A DNA stretch of 64,000 nucleotides from Streptomyces sp. Tu 3180 (lineage in GTDB: Bacteria; Actinomycetota; Actinomycetes; Streptomycetales; Streptomycetaceae): the NCBI RefSeq assembly GCF_009852415.1, contig NZ_WOXS01000002.1, forward strand, positions 5,186,001 through 5,250,000. The letters run 5' to 3'. The position numbers and the translations under genes were made by a program. The notes beneath the pieces were generated by a model. It was not told where the DNA came from and made no database searches. It saw only the letters and a program-made list of their open reading frames with translations. Shown piece after piece: positions 48,931 through 57,014 of this stretch; position 1 is the first letter of the stretch; each line of letters begins with the position of its first letter.

Positions 48931-48974
48931 GGTCGTACGCACAGCATCCTGTCCCTGCCAGTGGTACGCACGGC
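48931..48974. repeat. Direct repeats in the MmyB regulator / dehydrogenase gap
   Basis: GGTCGTACGCACAGC (48931-48945) and AGTGGTACGCACGGC (48960-48974) share the core GTACGCAC on the same strand, 29 bp apart. They lie 16 bp from the regulator start and 114 bp before the dehydrogenase start. Confidence 0.55.
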
Positions 48975-49087
48975 GAACGTAGGCAGAGCCGTGGTCTGGG
49001 TGGTCCCCGGCCGCTGCCGCAGGCTGGATGCCGTGCCCGGGCGGACAGAAGGCAGCCGGGCGCACGACTTCCGAGGAGATCCCTGGT

Positions 49088-50131
49088 ATGACCACTGTCG
49101 CCGCGTACGCCGCACCCGCCGCCAAGGCTCCGCTGGAGCGGACGACCATCGAGCGGCGCGAGGTCGGTGAGTTCGACGTCCTGATCGACATCAAGTTCGC
49201 CGGTATCTGCCACTCCGACATCCACCAGGTCCGTGAGGGCTGGGGCGGAGCGATCTTCCCCATGGTCCCCGGCCACGAGATCGCCGGTGTGGTGTCCGAG
49301 GTCGGTCCCGGTGTCACGTCGTTCCGGGTCGGTGACCGCGTGGGCGTCGGCTGCATGGTCGACTCCTGCCGCACGTGCGACAACTGCCGGGCCGGCCGGG
49401 AGCAGTACTGCACCGGCAGCGGCATGGTCGGCACGTACAACGCCCTGGACAAGAACGGCGAGCCGACCTACGGCGGCTACTCGCAGAAGATCGTCGTCGA
49501 CGAGAACTACGTCGTCCGCATCCCCGACGGCCTGTCCCTCGACGCCGCCGCGCCCCTGCTGTGCGCCGGCATCACCGTGTACTCCCCGCTGAAGCGCTGG
49601 GGCGCCGGCCCCGGCAAGAAGGTCGCGATCCTGGGCATGGGCGGCCTCGGCCACATGGGCGTCAAGATCGCGCACGCGCTGGGCGCGGAGGTGACGGTGC
49701 TGTCGCAGTCCCTGCGCAAGAAGGACGACGGCCTGAAGCTGGGCGCCGACCACTACCACGCCACCGGTGACCCGAAGACCTTCGAGGAGCTGCAGGGCGC
49801 CTTCGACCTGATCGTGTCGACGGTGTCGGCCCCGCTGGACTTCAACGCCTACCTGTCCCTGCTGAGGACGGAGGGCGCGCTGGTGAACGTGGGCGCCCCC
49901 GAGGAGCCCATCTCCCTCAACCTCTTCTCGGTGATCGGCGGCGGCAAGACCCTCGCCGGTTCGATGATCGGCGGCATCGCCGAGACCCAGGAGATGCTGG
50001 ACTTCTGCGCCGCGCACGGCATCGGCGCGGAGATCGAGCTGATCGGCGCGGCCGAGATCAACGAGGCGTACGAGCGGGTCCTGAACAGCGACGTCCGCTA
50101 CCGCTTCGTGATCGACACGGCGACGATCTGA
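49088..50131 (+). CDS. Zinc-dependent alcohol dehydrogenase (cinnamyl/AdhC-like)
   Basis: NAD(P)-dependent medium-chain alcohol dehydrogenase of 347 residues, in the cinnamyl-alcohol-dehydrogenase-like group (YahK/AdhC type) that reduces aldehydes with NADPH. Catalytic zinc ligands are in GICHSDIH and PGHEIAG, structural zinc cysteines in DSCRTCDNCRAGREQYC, and the cofactor fold in AILGMGGLGHMGVKIAHALG followed by VLSQS, a pattern favouring NADP. ATG 49088 has GAGGAGA upstream. It is divergent from the MmyB-like regulator gene, which probably controls it. Detoxification of aldehydes is the likeliest role. Confidence 0.94.
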   Translation: MTTVAAYAAPAAKAPLERTTIERREVGEFDVLIDIKFAGICHSDIHQVREGWGGAIFPMVPGHEIAGVVSEVGPGVTSFRVGDRVGVGCMVDSCRTCDNCRAGREQYCTGSGMVGTYNALDKNGEPTYGGYSQKIVVDENYVVRIPDGLSLDAAAPLLCAGITVYSPLKRWGAGPGKKVAILGMGGLGHMGVKIAHALGAEVTVLSQSLRKKDDGLKLGADHYHATGDPKTFEELQGAFDLIVSTVSAPLDFNAYLSLLRTEGALVNVGAPEEPISLNLFSVIGGGKTLAGSMIGGIAETQEMLDFCAAHGIGAEIELIGAAEINEAYERVLNSDVRYRFVIDTATI

Positions 50132-50178
50132 CGCACCGCGCCCCCGGCCGCGTCCGCGGGGTGCGTCCCGCCGTGCCC

Positions 50179-50213
50179 TCCGGGCGGACACCGCTCGCCG
50201 GTGTCCGCCCGGA
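50179..50213 (+). terminator. Hairpin after the alcohol dehydrogenase gene
   Basis: TCCGGGCGGACACCG (50179-50193) pairs perfectly with CGGTGTCCGCCCGGA (50199-50213) around CTCGC. Confidence 0.8.
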
Positions 50214-50316
50214 AGGGGAGGGACCGCAGCCGCGGTGGCCGTGGCACCCCTCCCGCCGCCCGGAACGAGTGCGGGAGAAGCGGTACGGCGGACCCGGGCC
50301 GTGGGGGGCGGCGGGC

Positions 50317-51435
50317 TCAGTGCGGCAGGGTCGCCGGGCTGCCGCCGTTCGCCTCGTAGCCCGCGACCGCCAGGGCCCGGTAGACCGCGAACTCCGCGGC
50401 GGGGTCGGCGGACAGGGTCCAGGGGAGCGCGCCGACGTGGCCGTCGATGTGTATCAGCTGGTTCATGGCCTCCGCCCAGCGCTCGGCGCGGACCAGGAAG
50501 AAGACCAGCATGTGCCGGACGTGCGCGAGCATCGGGTCGTCAGGGCGGGCCGAGTGGACCGCGTGCAGCGCGCCGTGGATCGCGCGGGTGACGACCTCGC
50601 TCTGGTAGAAGCCGCTGACCAGGTTCACCTCGGGCATGTGCTCGAACACCGCGAAGAGCGGCATCGCGGCGAGGAGCGACCCCCGGGGCGCCCGGGCCGC
50701 CGCGGCCTCCGCGAACTCGTACGCCTGCTGCCGCGAGCCGTGCCACTTCTCGCACCAGTAGTGCAGCGCGGCCAGGTGCGCCCCCATGTGGGACGGCGCA
50801 CGGTCCAGGATCTTCAGCCAGACCTGCTCGAAGTCCTCCCGGGAGTAGCCGAGTCCACGGGCCGCCGAGAGCTCCACGATGTACGGGACCGGGTCACCGG
50901 GAGCCAGCAGCGCCGCCTCGCCGCACGCCTCCTTCGCCTCCTCCATGATGATCCGGAACTCGTCCGTCCCGGGCGTCGCCGTACGCCACGCCTGCTGCAC
51001 CAGGAACTCGGCGTGCACCGCCGCTCCCCCCGCGTCCTTGGGGGCCTCGGTCCGCCACACCCGCAGCCACTGCCCGCCCGGCGCCTCGCCCGCCCCGCCG
51101 GGCCGCTGCCGCAGCTCCAGCGAGGCGGCGCCCGCGAAGGCCTGGACGCGCTGCCAGCGCAGCTCGCCCTCCGCGTCCGTGCCGGCCAGCAGCTGCTGTG
51201 CCGCCCGGTGGTCCTGCGTGCGCTGCACCAGGTCCAGGACGTCCAGCAGGTCCTGGTCGGGGCCGGGCATGCGGATGTCCAGCTCCTCCTCGCGGGCGAA
51301 GCCGTAGTTCGCCGGGTCCGCCGCGTCCGGGTGGCCGGGCGGGACCAGACCGACCGCGCCGGGCCGGCGCCTGAGGAACGGCACCACCACGAAGCCGAGC
51401 ATGACGAGCGCGATCAGGACCCAGAGAATCTCCAT
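50317..51435 (-). CDS. Membrane-anchored helical protein, unknown function
   Basis: A 372-residue protein I do not recognise. An N-terminal transmembrane helix (ILWVLIALVMLGFVVVPFL) is followed by a cytoplasmic, mostly helical domain that looks TPR-like or alpha-solenoid-like (SREDFEQVWLKILDRAPSHMGAHLAALHYWCEKW, AYEFAEAAAARAPRGSLLAAMPLFAVFEH). The segment GSRQQAYEFAEAAA and the many alanines fit helical repeats. ATG 51435 is chosen because the membrane helix begins at once; the open frame upstream is Arg/Gly-rich shadow of a pyrimidine tract. It is convergent with the dehydrogenase gene and divergent from the cystathionine gamma-synthase gene. Confidence 0.8.
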   Translation of the reverse strand: MEILWVLIALVMLGFVVVPFLRRRPGAVGLVPPGHPDAADPANYGFAREEELDIRMPGPDQDLLDVLDLVQRTQDHRAAQQLLAGTDAEGELRWQRVQAFAGAASLELRQRPGGAGEAPGGQWLRVWRTEAPKDAGGAAVHAEFLVQQAWRTATPGTDEFRIIMEEAKEACGEAALLAPGDPVPYIVELSAARGLGYSREDFEQVWLKILDRAPSHMGAHLAALHYWCEKWHGSRQQAYEFAEAAAARAPRGSLLAAMPLFAVFEHMPEVNLVSGFYQSEVVTRAIHGALHAVHSARPDDPMLAHVRHMLVFFLVRAERWAEAMNQLIHIDGHVGALPWTLSADPAAEFAVYRALAVAGYEANGGSPATLPH

Positions 51436-51572
51436 GCCACCAGCGAACCAGACCGCGCCGCCCCTTGGCCAACCCGGTGCCCGACCCTGTGGAGAACTCC
51501 CGGCTCCCGGCTCCGGAAGCGGTGCCCGTCCGCCCTCACCCGCCCCTCGTCCACCCCTCGTCCGTCCTTCCT

Positions 51573-51627
51573 CCGCCCCGCTTCCGCCCCGCTTCCGCCC
51601 CGCTTCCGCCCCCCGTCCGCCCCGCAT
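51573..51627. repeat. 11-bp tandem repeat upstream of the cystathionine gamma-synthase gene
   Basis: CCGCCCCGCTT is repeated three times exactly (51573-51605) and twice in degenerate form (CCGCCCCCCGT, CCGCCCCGCAT, to 51627). It lies within a pyrimidine-rich strand just before the promoter of the gene at 51666. TACCCT (51652-51657) may be the -10. Confidence 0.8.
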
Positions 51628-51665
51628 CCGTCATCGGCGCCGCCCGAGCACTACCCTCGGTGCTC

Positions 51666-52823
51666 ATGAGCGACAGGCACATCAGTCAGCACTTCGAGAC
51701 GCTCGCGATCCACGCGGGCAACACCGCCGACCCCCTGACGGGCGCGGTCGTCCCGCCGATCTACCAGGTGTCCACCTACAAGCAGGACGGCGTCGGCGGC
51801 CTGCGCGGCGGCTACGAGTACAGCCGCAGCGCCAACCCCACCAGGACCGCGCTGGAGGAGAACCTCGCCGCCCTGGAGGGTGGCCGCCGCGGCCTCGCGT
51901 TCGCGTCCGGACTGGCGGCCGAGGACTGCCTGCTGCGCACGCTGCTCAGCCCCGGCGACCACGTGGTGATCCCGAACGACGCGTACGGCGGCACGTTCCG
52001 CCTCTTCGCCAAGGTCGTCGCCCGCTGGGGCGTGGAGTGGTCGGTGGCCGACACCTCCGACCCGGCCGCGGTGCGGGCCGCCCTCACCCCGAAGACCAAG
52101 GCCGTCTGGGTGGAGACCCCCTCCAACCCGCTGCTCGGCATCACCGACATCGCCGCCGTCGCCCAGGTCGCCCGGGACGCGGGCGCCCGCCTCGTCGTCG
52201 ACAACACCTTCGCCACGCCGTACCTCCAGCAGCCGCTCGCGCTCGGCGCGGACGTCGTCGTGCACTCCCTGACCAAGTACATGGGCGGCCACTCGGACGT
52301 CGTCGGCGGCGCCCTGATCACCGGCGACGCGGAGCTGGGCGAGGAGCTGGCCTTCCACCAGAACGCGATGGGCGCGGTCGCCGGACCCTTCGACTCCTGG
52401 CTGGTGCTGCGCGGCACCAAGACGCTCTCGGTCCGCATGGACCGGCACAGCGAGAACGCGACGAGGATCGCCGAGATGCTCACCCGCCACGCGCGCGTGA
52501 CGAGCGTCCTGTACCCGGGCCTGCCGGACCACCCCGGTCACGAGGTCGCCGCCAAGCAGATGCGGGCGTTCGGCGGCATGATCTCCTTCCGCGTCGAGGG
52601 CGGCGAGGAGGCGGCCGTCGAGGTCTGCAACCGGGCCCGGGTGTTCACGCTCGGCGAGTCCCTGGGCGGCGTCGAGTCGCTGATCGAGCACCCCGGGCGG
52701 ATGACGCACGCGTCCGCGGCCGGTTCCGCGCTCGAGGTCCCCGCCGACCTGGTGCGGCTGTCCGTCGGCATCGAGAACGTCGACGACCTGCTCGACGACC
52801 TCCAGCAGGCGCTCGGGAAGTAA
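51666..52823 (+). CDS. metB: Cystathionine gamma-synthase
   Basis: PLP enzyme of the Cys/Met metabolism family, 385 residues, joining O-acyl-homoserine with cysteine to form cystathionine. Substrate- and cofactor-binding segments are clear: GYEYSRSANPTRTALEENLAALEGG, FASGLAAEDCLLRTLL, WVETPSNPLLGITDI, VVDNTFATPYLQQPL, and the Schiff-base lysine in HSLTKYMGGHSD (Lys204). SLGGVESLIEHPGRMTHAS is the C-terminal family motif. Cystathionine gamma-lyase in this family is close enough that a role in reverse transsulfuration cannot be excluded. ATG 51666 is 8 nt after TACCCT, so a leaderless or very short leader is possible. Confidence 0.9.
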   Translation: MSDRHISQHFETLAIHAGNTADPLTGAVVPPIYQVSTYKQDGVGGLRGGYEYSRSANPTRTALEENLAALEGGRRGLAFASGLAAEDCLLRTLLSPGDHVVIPNDAYGGTFRLFAKVVARWGVEWSVADTSDPAAVRAALTPKTKAVWVETPSNPLLGITDIAAVAQVARDAGARLVVDNTFATPYLQQPLALGADVVVHSLTKYMGGHSDVVGGALITGDAELGEELAFHQNAMGAVAGPFDSWLVLRGTKTLSVRMDRHSENATRIAEMLTRHARVTSVLYPGLPDHPGHEVAAKQMRAFGGMISFRVEGGEEAAVEVCNRARVFTLGESLGGVESLIEHPGRMTHASAAGSALEVPADLVRLSVGIENVDDLLDDLQQALGK

Positions 52824-52853
52824 GGACCGCGAGCCGGTTCGCGCCGGGCCGGT

Positions 52854-53102
52854 TCACCAGCCCGTCAGGGGCGGCGTCGTCTCCGACGGCGGCTCCGCCC
52901 AGGGCCGGGCCGTCAGCGCCCACACCGTGAACGCCACGGCCGCCGCGCACACCAGCAGCCACATCGCGCGGCGCGCCAGCGTCCTGCGCCGCAGGATGCG
53001 GGCACCGCGGCGCACGGCCTGCGCGTGGAGCCCGGGCGGCACCGGGGGCGGCGGCCGCTCCAGCAGCCGCCGCACGGTCGCCTCACGGTTCGTCCGGGCC
53101 AT
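52854..53102 (-). CDS. Small single-pass membrane protein, possible anti-sigma partner
   Basis: An 82-residue protein with a basic cytoplasmic N-terminus (NREATVRRLLERPPPPVPPGLHAQAVRRGARILRRR), one transmembrane helix (AMWLLVCAAAVAFTVWAL) and a short outside tail. It is encoded 51 bp downstream of a sigma-factor-like gene on the same strand, an arrangement typical of sigma/anti-sigma pairs, though a zinc anti-sigma motif is absent. ATG 53102 is the start. Confidence 0.65.
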   Translation of the reverse strand: MARTNREATVRRLLERPPPPVPPGLHAQAVRRGARILRRRTLARRAMWLLVCAAAVAFTVWALTARPWAEPPSETTPPLTGW

Positions 53103-53153
53103 CCCCGCCTCCCGTCTGGTCGTCGTCGCCGGGCCCCGCCGGTCCGGGCGGCC

Positions 53154-53741
53154 TCATGACGGCACCGCCCCGGCGCCTTCGACCGCCGGAGCCGGTTCCC
53201 GGGGCGGGCGCAGGAGGACCGCCATCGCGCGGTGGCAGATCGTCCGCACGCGCTCCGCGGGCAGACCGAGCAGGGCCGCCGTCTGCTCCTCGGCGACGCC
53301 CTCGTGGAGCCGCAGGACCAGGATCAGGCGTTCCTGCGGGGTGAGCCGGACCAGGAGGCCCCCGGGGCGGGGGCGCGAGCGGAGCGGACCGCCGTGCCGG
53401 TGCCAGGCGCCGTGCGCGAAGCGGGTCGCCAGGTACCGGCGGGTGACGTCGTAGGGGTCCTCGCCGCGCAACCGGTCCCAGGACGCGTACGTGTGGGCCA
53501 GCGCCAGGGTCAGCAGGCGCCGCGCGCGCGGGTTGTCGTCCGGTGCCTCCGCGGTGAGCAGCGTCGCGGTGTGCAGCAGCCGTCCGCCCGCGCCCGCGAC
53601 GTACGCCTCGAACTCGCGGGCCCGGCGCAGATCCCGGGACGCATGCCGTGGTCGCAACCGCGCCTCCCGCCACCCCTGAACGAGCCGGTCCCGGCCGCGT
53701 ACGGCCCGCGGCGGGCGCGTACGACGGGGACCCGGTCTCAT
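53154..53741 (-). CDS. Sigma-70 family ECF-like protein
   Basis: A 195-residue protein resembling short ECF sigma factors of the SigE-like group. The region 2 equivalent is degenerate (REFEAYVAGAGGRLLHTATLLTA, RRLLTLALAHTYASWDRLRGEDPYDVTRRYLATRFAHGAWHR). Region 4 is convincing (LTPQERLILVLRLHEGVAEEQTAALLGLPAERVRTICHRAM). ATG 53741 gives an Arg-rich N-terminus of ~40 residues; a later start is possible. With the small membrane protein downstream it may form a two-gene signalling unit. Whether region 2 still binds a -10 element is uncertain. Confidence 0.72.
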   Translation of the reverse strand: MRPGPRRTRPPRAVRGRDRLVQGWREARLRPRHASRDLRRAREFEAYVAGAGGRLLHTATLLTAEAPDDNPRARRLLTLALAHTYASWDRLRGEDPYDVTRRYLATRFAHGAWHRHGGPLRSRPRPGGLLVRLTPQERLILVLRLHEGVAEEQTAALLGLPAERVRTICHRAMAVLLRPPREPAPAVEGAGAVPS

Positions 53742-53860
53742 ATGAGGCCAGGGTCCACCCCGTGGTCAAGAGCCGCGCACCCCGCAACCGGGCCGCCCTC
53801 GCGCGCGGCGGCACCCCCGCGCCCGACGGGCACCCCGCCCCGGACGGACGTCCGGGGCGG

Positions 53861-54397
53861 TCAGGACGCCGGCTGCCCCTCCTGGCCGGGTCCCCCCTGC
53901 ACCGACATCCGCGTGGACAGCGCGCTGTTGAAGCGGGTCAGGAGCGCGCAGAACGCCTCGCGCTCCTCCGGCTCCCAGTCGTGTGTCAGCTCGGCCATCA
54001 ACTGACGCCGCGAGGCCCGCACTTCCTCCAGGCGGGACAGCCCGCGCGGGGACAGCTGGAGCACCACCGCGCGTCCGTCCTCGGGGTGCGAGGTCCGCTT
54101 GACCAGGCCGGTGTCCACGAGCGGGGCCACCTGCCGGGTGACCGTCGAGGAGTCGATGCCCATGCTCGCGGCGAGCGCCTTGACGCCCATCGGACCCTCT
54201 TTGTCGAGGCGGTTGAGCAGCAGGTAGGCGGCGCGGTCCATGGAGTTGCGCACCTGGCCGACCCCGCCGAGCCGCGTCTGTTCGGCGCGGCGGGCGAACA
54301 GCGCCACCTCGTGCTGCAACGTGTCGAGAAGACCGGTGTCACCGACGGCAGTTGCGTCCGTCGTCATGTCCATCGACATTTCAGGTGTTGTGGGCAT
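53861..54397 (-). CDS. MarR family transcriptional regulator
   Basis: A 178-residue MarR-type winged-helix dimer. The pattern is clear: DRAAYLLLNRLDKEGPMGVKALAASMGIDSSTVTRQVAPLVDTGLVKRTSHPEDGRAVVLQLSPRG, with recognition helix around SSTVTRQV and wing DPEDGR-like HPEDGRAV. The C-terminal dimerisation helix ends in a glycine/proline tail. ATG 54397 is the first of several possible starts (54379 and 54367 also code ATG); ribosome sites are weak for all. It is divergent from the threonine dehydratase gene and could regulate it, but MarR proteins more often control exporters, and a DrrAB-type exporter lies 1.5 kb away. Confidence 0.88.
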   Translation of the reverse strand: MPTTPEMSMDMTTDATAVGDTGLLDTLQHEVALFARRAEQTRLGGVGQVRNSMDRAAYLLLNRLDKEGPMGVKALAASMGIDSSTVTRQVAPLVDTGLVKRTSHPEDGRAVVLQLSPRGLSRLEEVRASRRQLMAELTHDWEPEEREAFCALLTRFNSALSTRMSVQGGPGQEGQPAS

Positions 54398-54542
54398 GGC
54401 CGGGGGCTCACTTCGTGGAGGGCTGCTTGTGTGGGGGACAGGGTACGCGGCCGGAGGGCGGGCCGTGCGGGCGCTGTGCAAAGCGGAGTCCGCGGGTCGG
54501 TCACAGCGGTCGCGGACACGTGTGAACTGCGATGCTGGGGCC

Positions 54543-55772
54543 ATGAGCTACAGCACGGCCGACCCCTTGCGCACCGTCACCCTCGACGACGTGCGCGGCG
54601 CCCAGAAGATGCTCTCGGGCGTGGCACGGACGACCGCGATGGAGGGCAGCCGGCACCTGTCCCGGCAGGTGGGCGCGCCGGTGCACCTGAAGTGCGAGAA
54701 CCTCCAGCGGACGGGGTCGTTCAAACTGCGCGGCGCGTACGTCCGGATCGCCGGGCTGCTGCCCGAGGAGCGTGCCGCCGGTGTCGTCGCGGCGAGCGCC
54801 GGCAACCACGCGCAGGGTGTCGCGCTGGCGTCGTCGCTGCTGGGGGTGCGGTCGACGGTGTTCATGCCGAAGGGCGCCCCGCTGCCGAAGATCAGCGCGA
54901 CCCGGGAGTACGGCGCCGAGGTGCGGCTGCGGGGCCAGGTGGTGGACGAGTCGCTGGCCGCCGCGCAGGAGTACGCGCACGACACGGGGGCGGTGTTCAT
55001 CCACCCCTTCGACCACCCGGACGTCATCGCGGGCCAGGGCACGGTGGGCCTGGAGATCCTGGAGCAGTGCCCCGAGGTGCGGACGATCGTCGTGGGCGTC
55101 GGCGGGGGCGGGCTGGCCGCCGGCATCGCGGTCGGGGTGAAGGCGCTGCGGCCGGACGTGCGGATCGTCGGGGTGCAGGCGGAGGGCGCGGCGGCGTACC
55201 CGCCCTCGCTGGCGGCCGGGCGTCCGGTGCCGGTGCGCAACCCGGTGACCATGGCCGACGGCATCAAGGTGGGGCGGCCCGGTGACGTGCCGTTCGCGAT
55301 CGTCGACGAGCTGGTGGACGAGGTGCGCACCGTCACCGAGGACGAGCTGTCCACGGCGCTGCTGCTGTGCCTGGAGCGGGCCAAGCTGGTCGTCGAGCCG
55401 GCCGGGGCGAGCCCGGTCGCGGCGCTGCTGAGCAGGCCCGACGCCTTCGACGGACCGGTCGTCGCGGTGCTGTCCGGGGGCAACGTCGACCCGGTGCTGA
55501 TGGAGCGCGTGCTGCGGCACGGCATGGCCGCGCAGGGCCGCTACCTGGCCGTCCGGCTGCGCCTGACGGACCGGCCGGGCGCCCTCGCGGCGCTCCTCGG
55601 GACGCTGTCGGCGGTCGACGCCAACGTCCTCGACGTGAGCCACGTACGGACCGACCCGCGGCTCGGGCTCACGGAGGTGGAGGTCGAGCTGCACCTGGAG
55701 ACCAAGGGACCGGCGCACTGCACCGAGGTCGACGGGGCCCTGCGCGACGCGGGTTACACGGTGATGGACTGA
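54543..55772 (+). CDS. ilvA: Threonine dehydratase
   Basis: PLP-dependent threonine ammonia-lyase of 409 residues giving 2-oxobutyrate, the entry to isoleucine synthesis or threonine breakdown. The Schiff-base lysine is in GSFKLRGA (Lys61). SAGNHAQGVA is the phosphate-proximal loop, VGVGGGGLAAG the PLP-phosphate glycine loop, and SGGNVDP lies near the end of the catalytic domain. A single C-terminal ACT-like domain (YLAVRLRLTDRPGALAALLGTLSAVDANVLDVSH) makes it the TdcB-plus-ACT form seen in actinobacteria rather than the two-ACT biosynthetic E. coli IlvA. GATGCT lies 6 nt before ATG 54543. Confidence 0.93.
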   Translation: MSYSTADPLRTVTLDDVRGAQKMLSGVARTTAMEGSRHLSRQVGAPVHLKCENLQRTGSFKLRGAYVRIAGLLPEERAAGVVAASAGNHAQGVALASSLLGVRSTVFMPKGAPLPKISATREYGAEVRLRGQVVDESLAAAQEYAHDTGAVFIHPFDHPDVIAGQGTVGLEILEQCPEVRTIVVGVGGGGLAAGIAVGVKALRPDVRIVGVQAEGAAAYPPSLAAGRPVPVRNPVTMADGIKVGRPGDVPFAIVDELVDEVRTVTEDELSTALLLCLERAKLVVEPAGASPVAALLSRPDAFDGPVVAVLSGGNVDPVLMERVLRHGMAAQGRYLAVRLRLTDRPGALAALLGTLSAVDANVLDVSHVRTDPRLGLTEVEVELHLETKGPAHCTEVDGALRDAGYTVMD

Positions 55773-55831
55773 CACGGACGGCCCGGCACCGGCCGGGCCA
55801 CGACTCCTCGTCACTCGTTCGGGGAAGTCCG

Positions 55832-55860
55832 TTGAGGGACGCGATACATCGCGTTATGGT
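55832..55860 (+). promoter_or_regulatory. DrrAB-type exporter promoter with palindromic operator
   Basis: -35 TTGAGG (55832-55837) and -10 TATGGT (55855-55860) are spaced by 17 bp. The spacer is almost filled by the palindrome ACGCGATacATCGCGT (55839-55854), with perfect 7-bp arms. Repressor binding here would directly block RNA polymerase; TetR or PadR-type repressors often use such sites at exporter genes. Confidence 0.78.
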
Positions 55861-55970
55861 GAATGTCGCCCGCCGCGCCGCCCCGCCCGCTCGGCGGAGG
55901 AGCACCCCGGCGGGACGAAGCGCACAGGCCAAGCATTCCCGAAGAATTCCCCGATGACGTGGAGACTCAT

Positions 55971-57014
55971 ATGCCAGGCGCCATCTATGCCGAAGGTCTG
56001 GTCAAGACCTTCGGGGACGTCAGGGCACTGGACGGCGTCGACCTCGATGTCCCCGAGGGCACCGTCCTGGGCCTGCTCGGGCCGAACGGCGCGGGCAAGA
56101 CCACCACCGTCCGCTGCCTGACCACCCTGCTGCGGCCCGACAGCGGCCGTGCCGTGGTCGCCGGCCTCGACGTGTTGGGACAGCCCGACGCCGTACGCCG
56201 CTCCATCGGCCTGTCCGGCCAGTTCGCGGCCGTCGACGAGTACCTGACCGGCCGCGAGAACCTGCAGATGGTCGGACAGCTCTACCAGATGCGGGCGAAG
56301 GCGGCCCGGGCCCGCGCGGACGAGCTGCTGGAGCAGTTCAACCTCGCGGACGCGGCCGACCGCACCGCCAGGACCTACTCCGGGGGCATGCGCCGCCGGC
56401 TCGACCTCGCGGCGGCCCTGGTCGTCTCGCCGCCCGTGATGTTCATGGACGAGCCGACGACCGGCCTCGACCCGCGCAACCGGCAGCAGCTGTGGGAGGT
56501 GATCAAACAGCTCGTCTCCGGGGGCACGACACTGCTGCTCACCACCCAGTACCTGGAGGAGGCCGACCACCTCGCGCACGACATCGCCGTCGTCGACCAC
56601 GGCCGGGTCATCGCCCAGGGCACCTCCGACCAGCTCAAGGCCCGCACCGGCGGCGAGCGCGTCGAGGTCGTGGTGCACGACCGCGAGCACGTCCGGACCG
56701 TCTCCGCCCTCCTGGACAGGTACAGCCTGCGCGGCCCCGGCAAGGGCGACACCACGGTCGAGGAGCACATGCGCAAGATCACCACGCCGGTCTCCGGCGG
56801 AGCGAAGCTCCTGGCCGAGATCATCCGCGAGCTCGACACCCGCGGTATCGAGATCGACGACATCGGCCTGCGCCGCCCGACCCTCGACGACGTCTTCCTC
56901 TCCCTGACCGGACACGTCGCGCAGACCGCGCACGAGGACGAGGACGACGGCGAGCGCACCGCGCGCGACGCCGGGGGACAGGGACACCGCCACAGCAAGG
57001 AGACCGCGAAATGA
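55971..57014 (+). CDS. DrrA-type ABC exporter ATP-binding protein
   Basis: A 347-residue nucleotide-binding subunit of the daunorubicin-resistance (DrrA) family, energising drug or metabolite export. Walker A GPNGAGKTTT, Q-loop LSGQFAAVDEYLTGRENL, signature YSGGMRRRLDLA, Walker B VMFMDEPTTGLDP, H-loop LLLTTQYLEEADH (Gln before Tyr where His is usual). The DrrA-type C-terminal domain follows, with ETPTLEDVFL-like RRPTLDDVFLSLTGH and a His/Glu-rich tail. ATG 55971 has GGAG upstream. Its stop overlaps the permease start as ATGA. The upstream promoter carries a strong palindromic operator. Confidence 0.94.
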   Translation: MPGAIYAEGLVKTFGDVRALDGVDLDVPEGTVLGLLGPNGAGKTTTVRCLTTLLRPDSGRAVVAGLDVLGQPDAVRRSIGLSGQFAAVDEYLTGRENLQMVGQLYQMRAKAARARADELLEQFNLADAADRTARTYSGGMRRRLDLAAALVVSPPVMFMDEPTTGLDPRNRQQLWEVIKQLVSGGTTLLLTTQYLEEADHLAHDIAVVDHGRVIAQGTSDQLKARTGGERVEVVVHDREHVRTVSALLDRYSLRGPGKGDTTVEEHMRKITTPVSGGAKLLAEIIRELDTRGIEIDDIGLRRPTLDDVFLSLTGHVAQTAHEDEDDGERTARDAGGQGHRHSKETAK

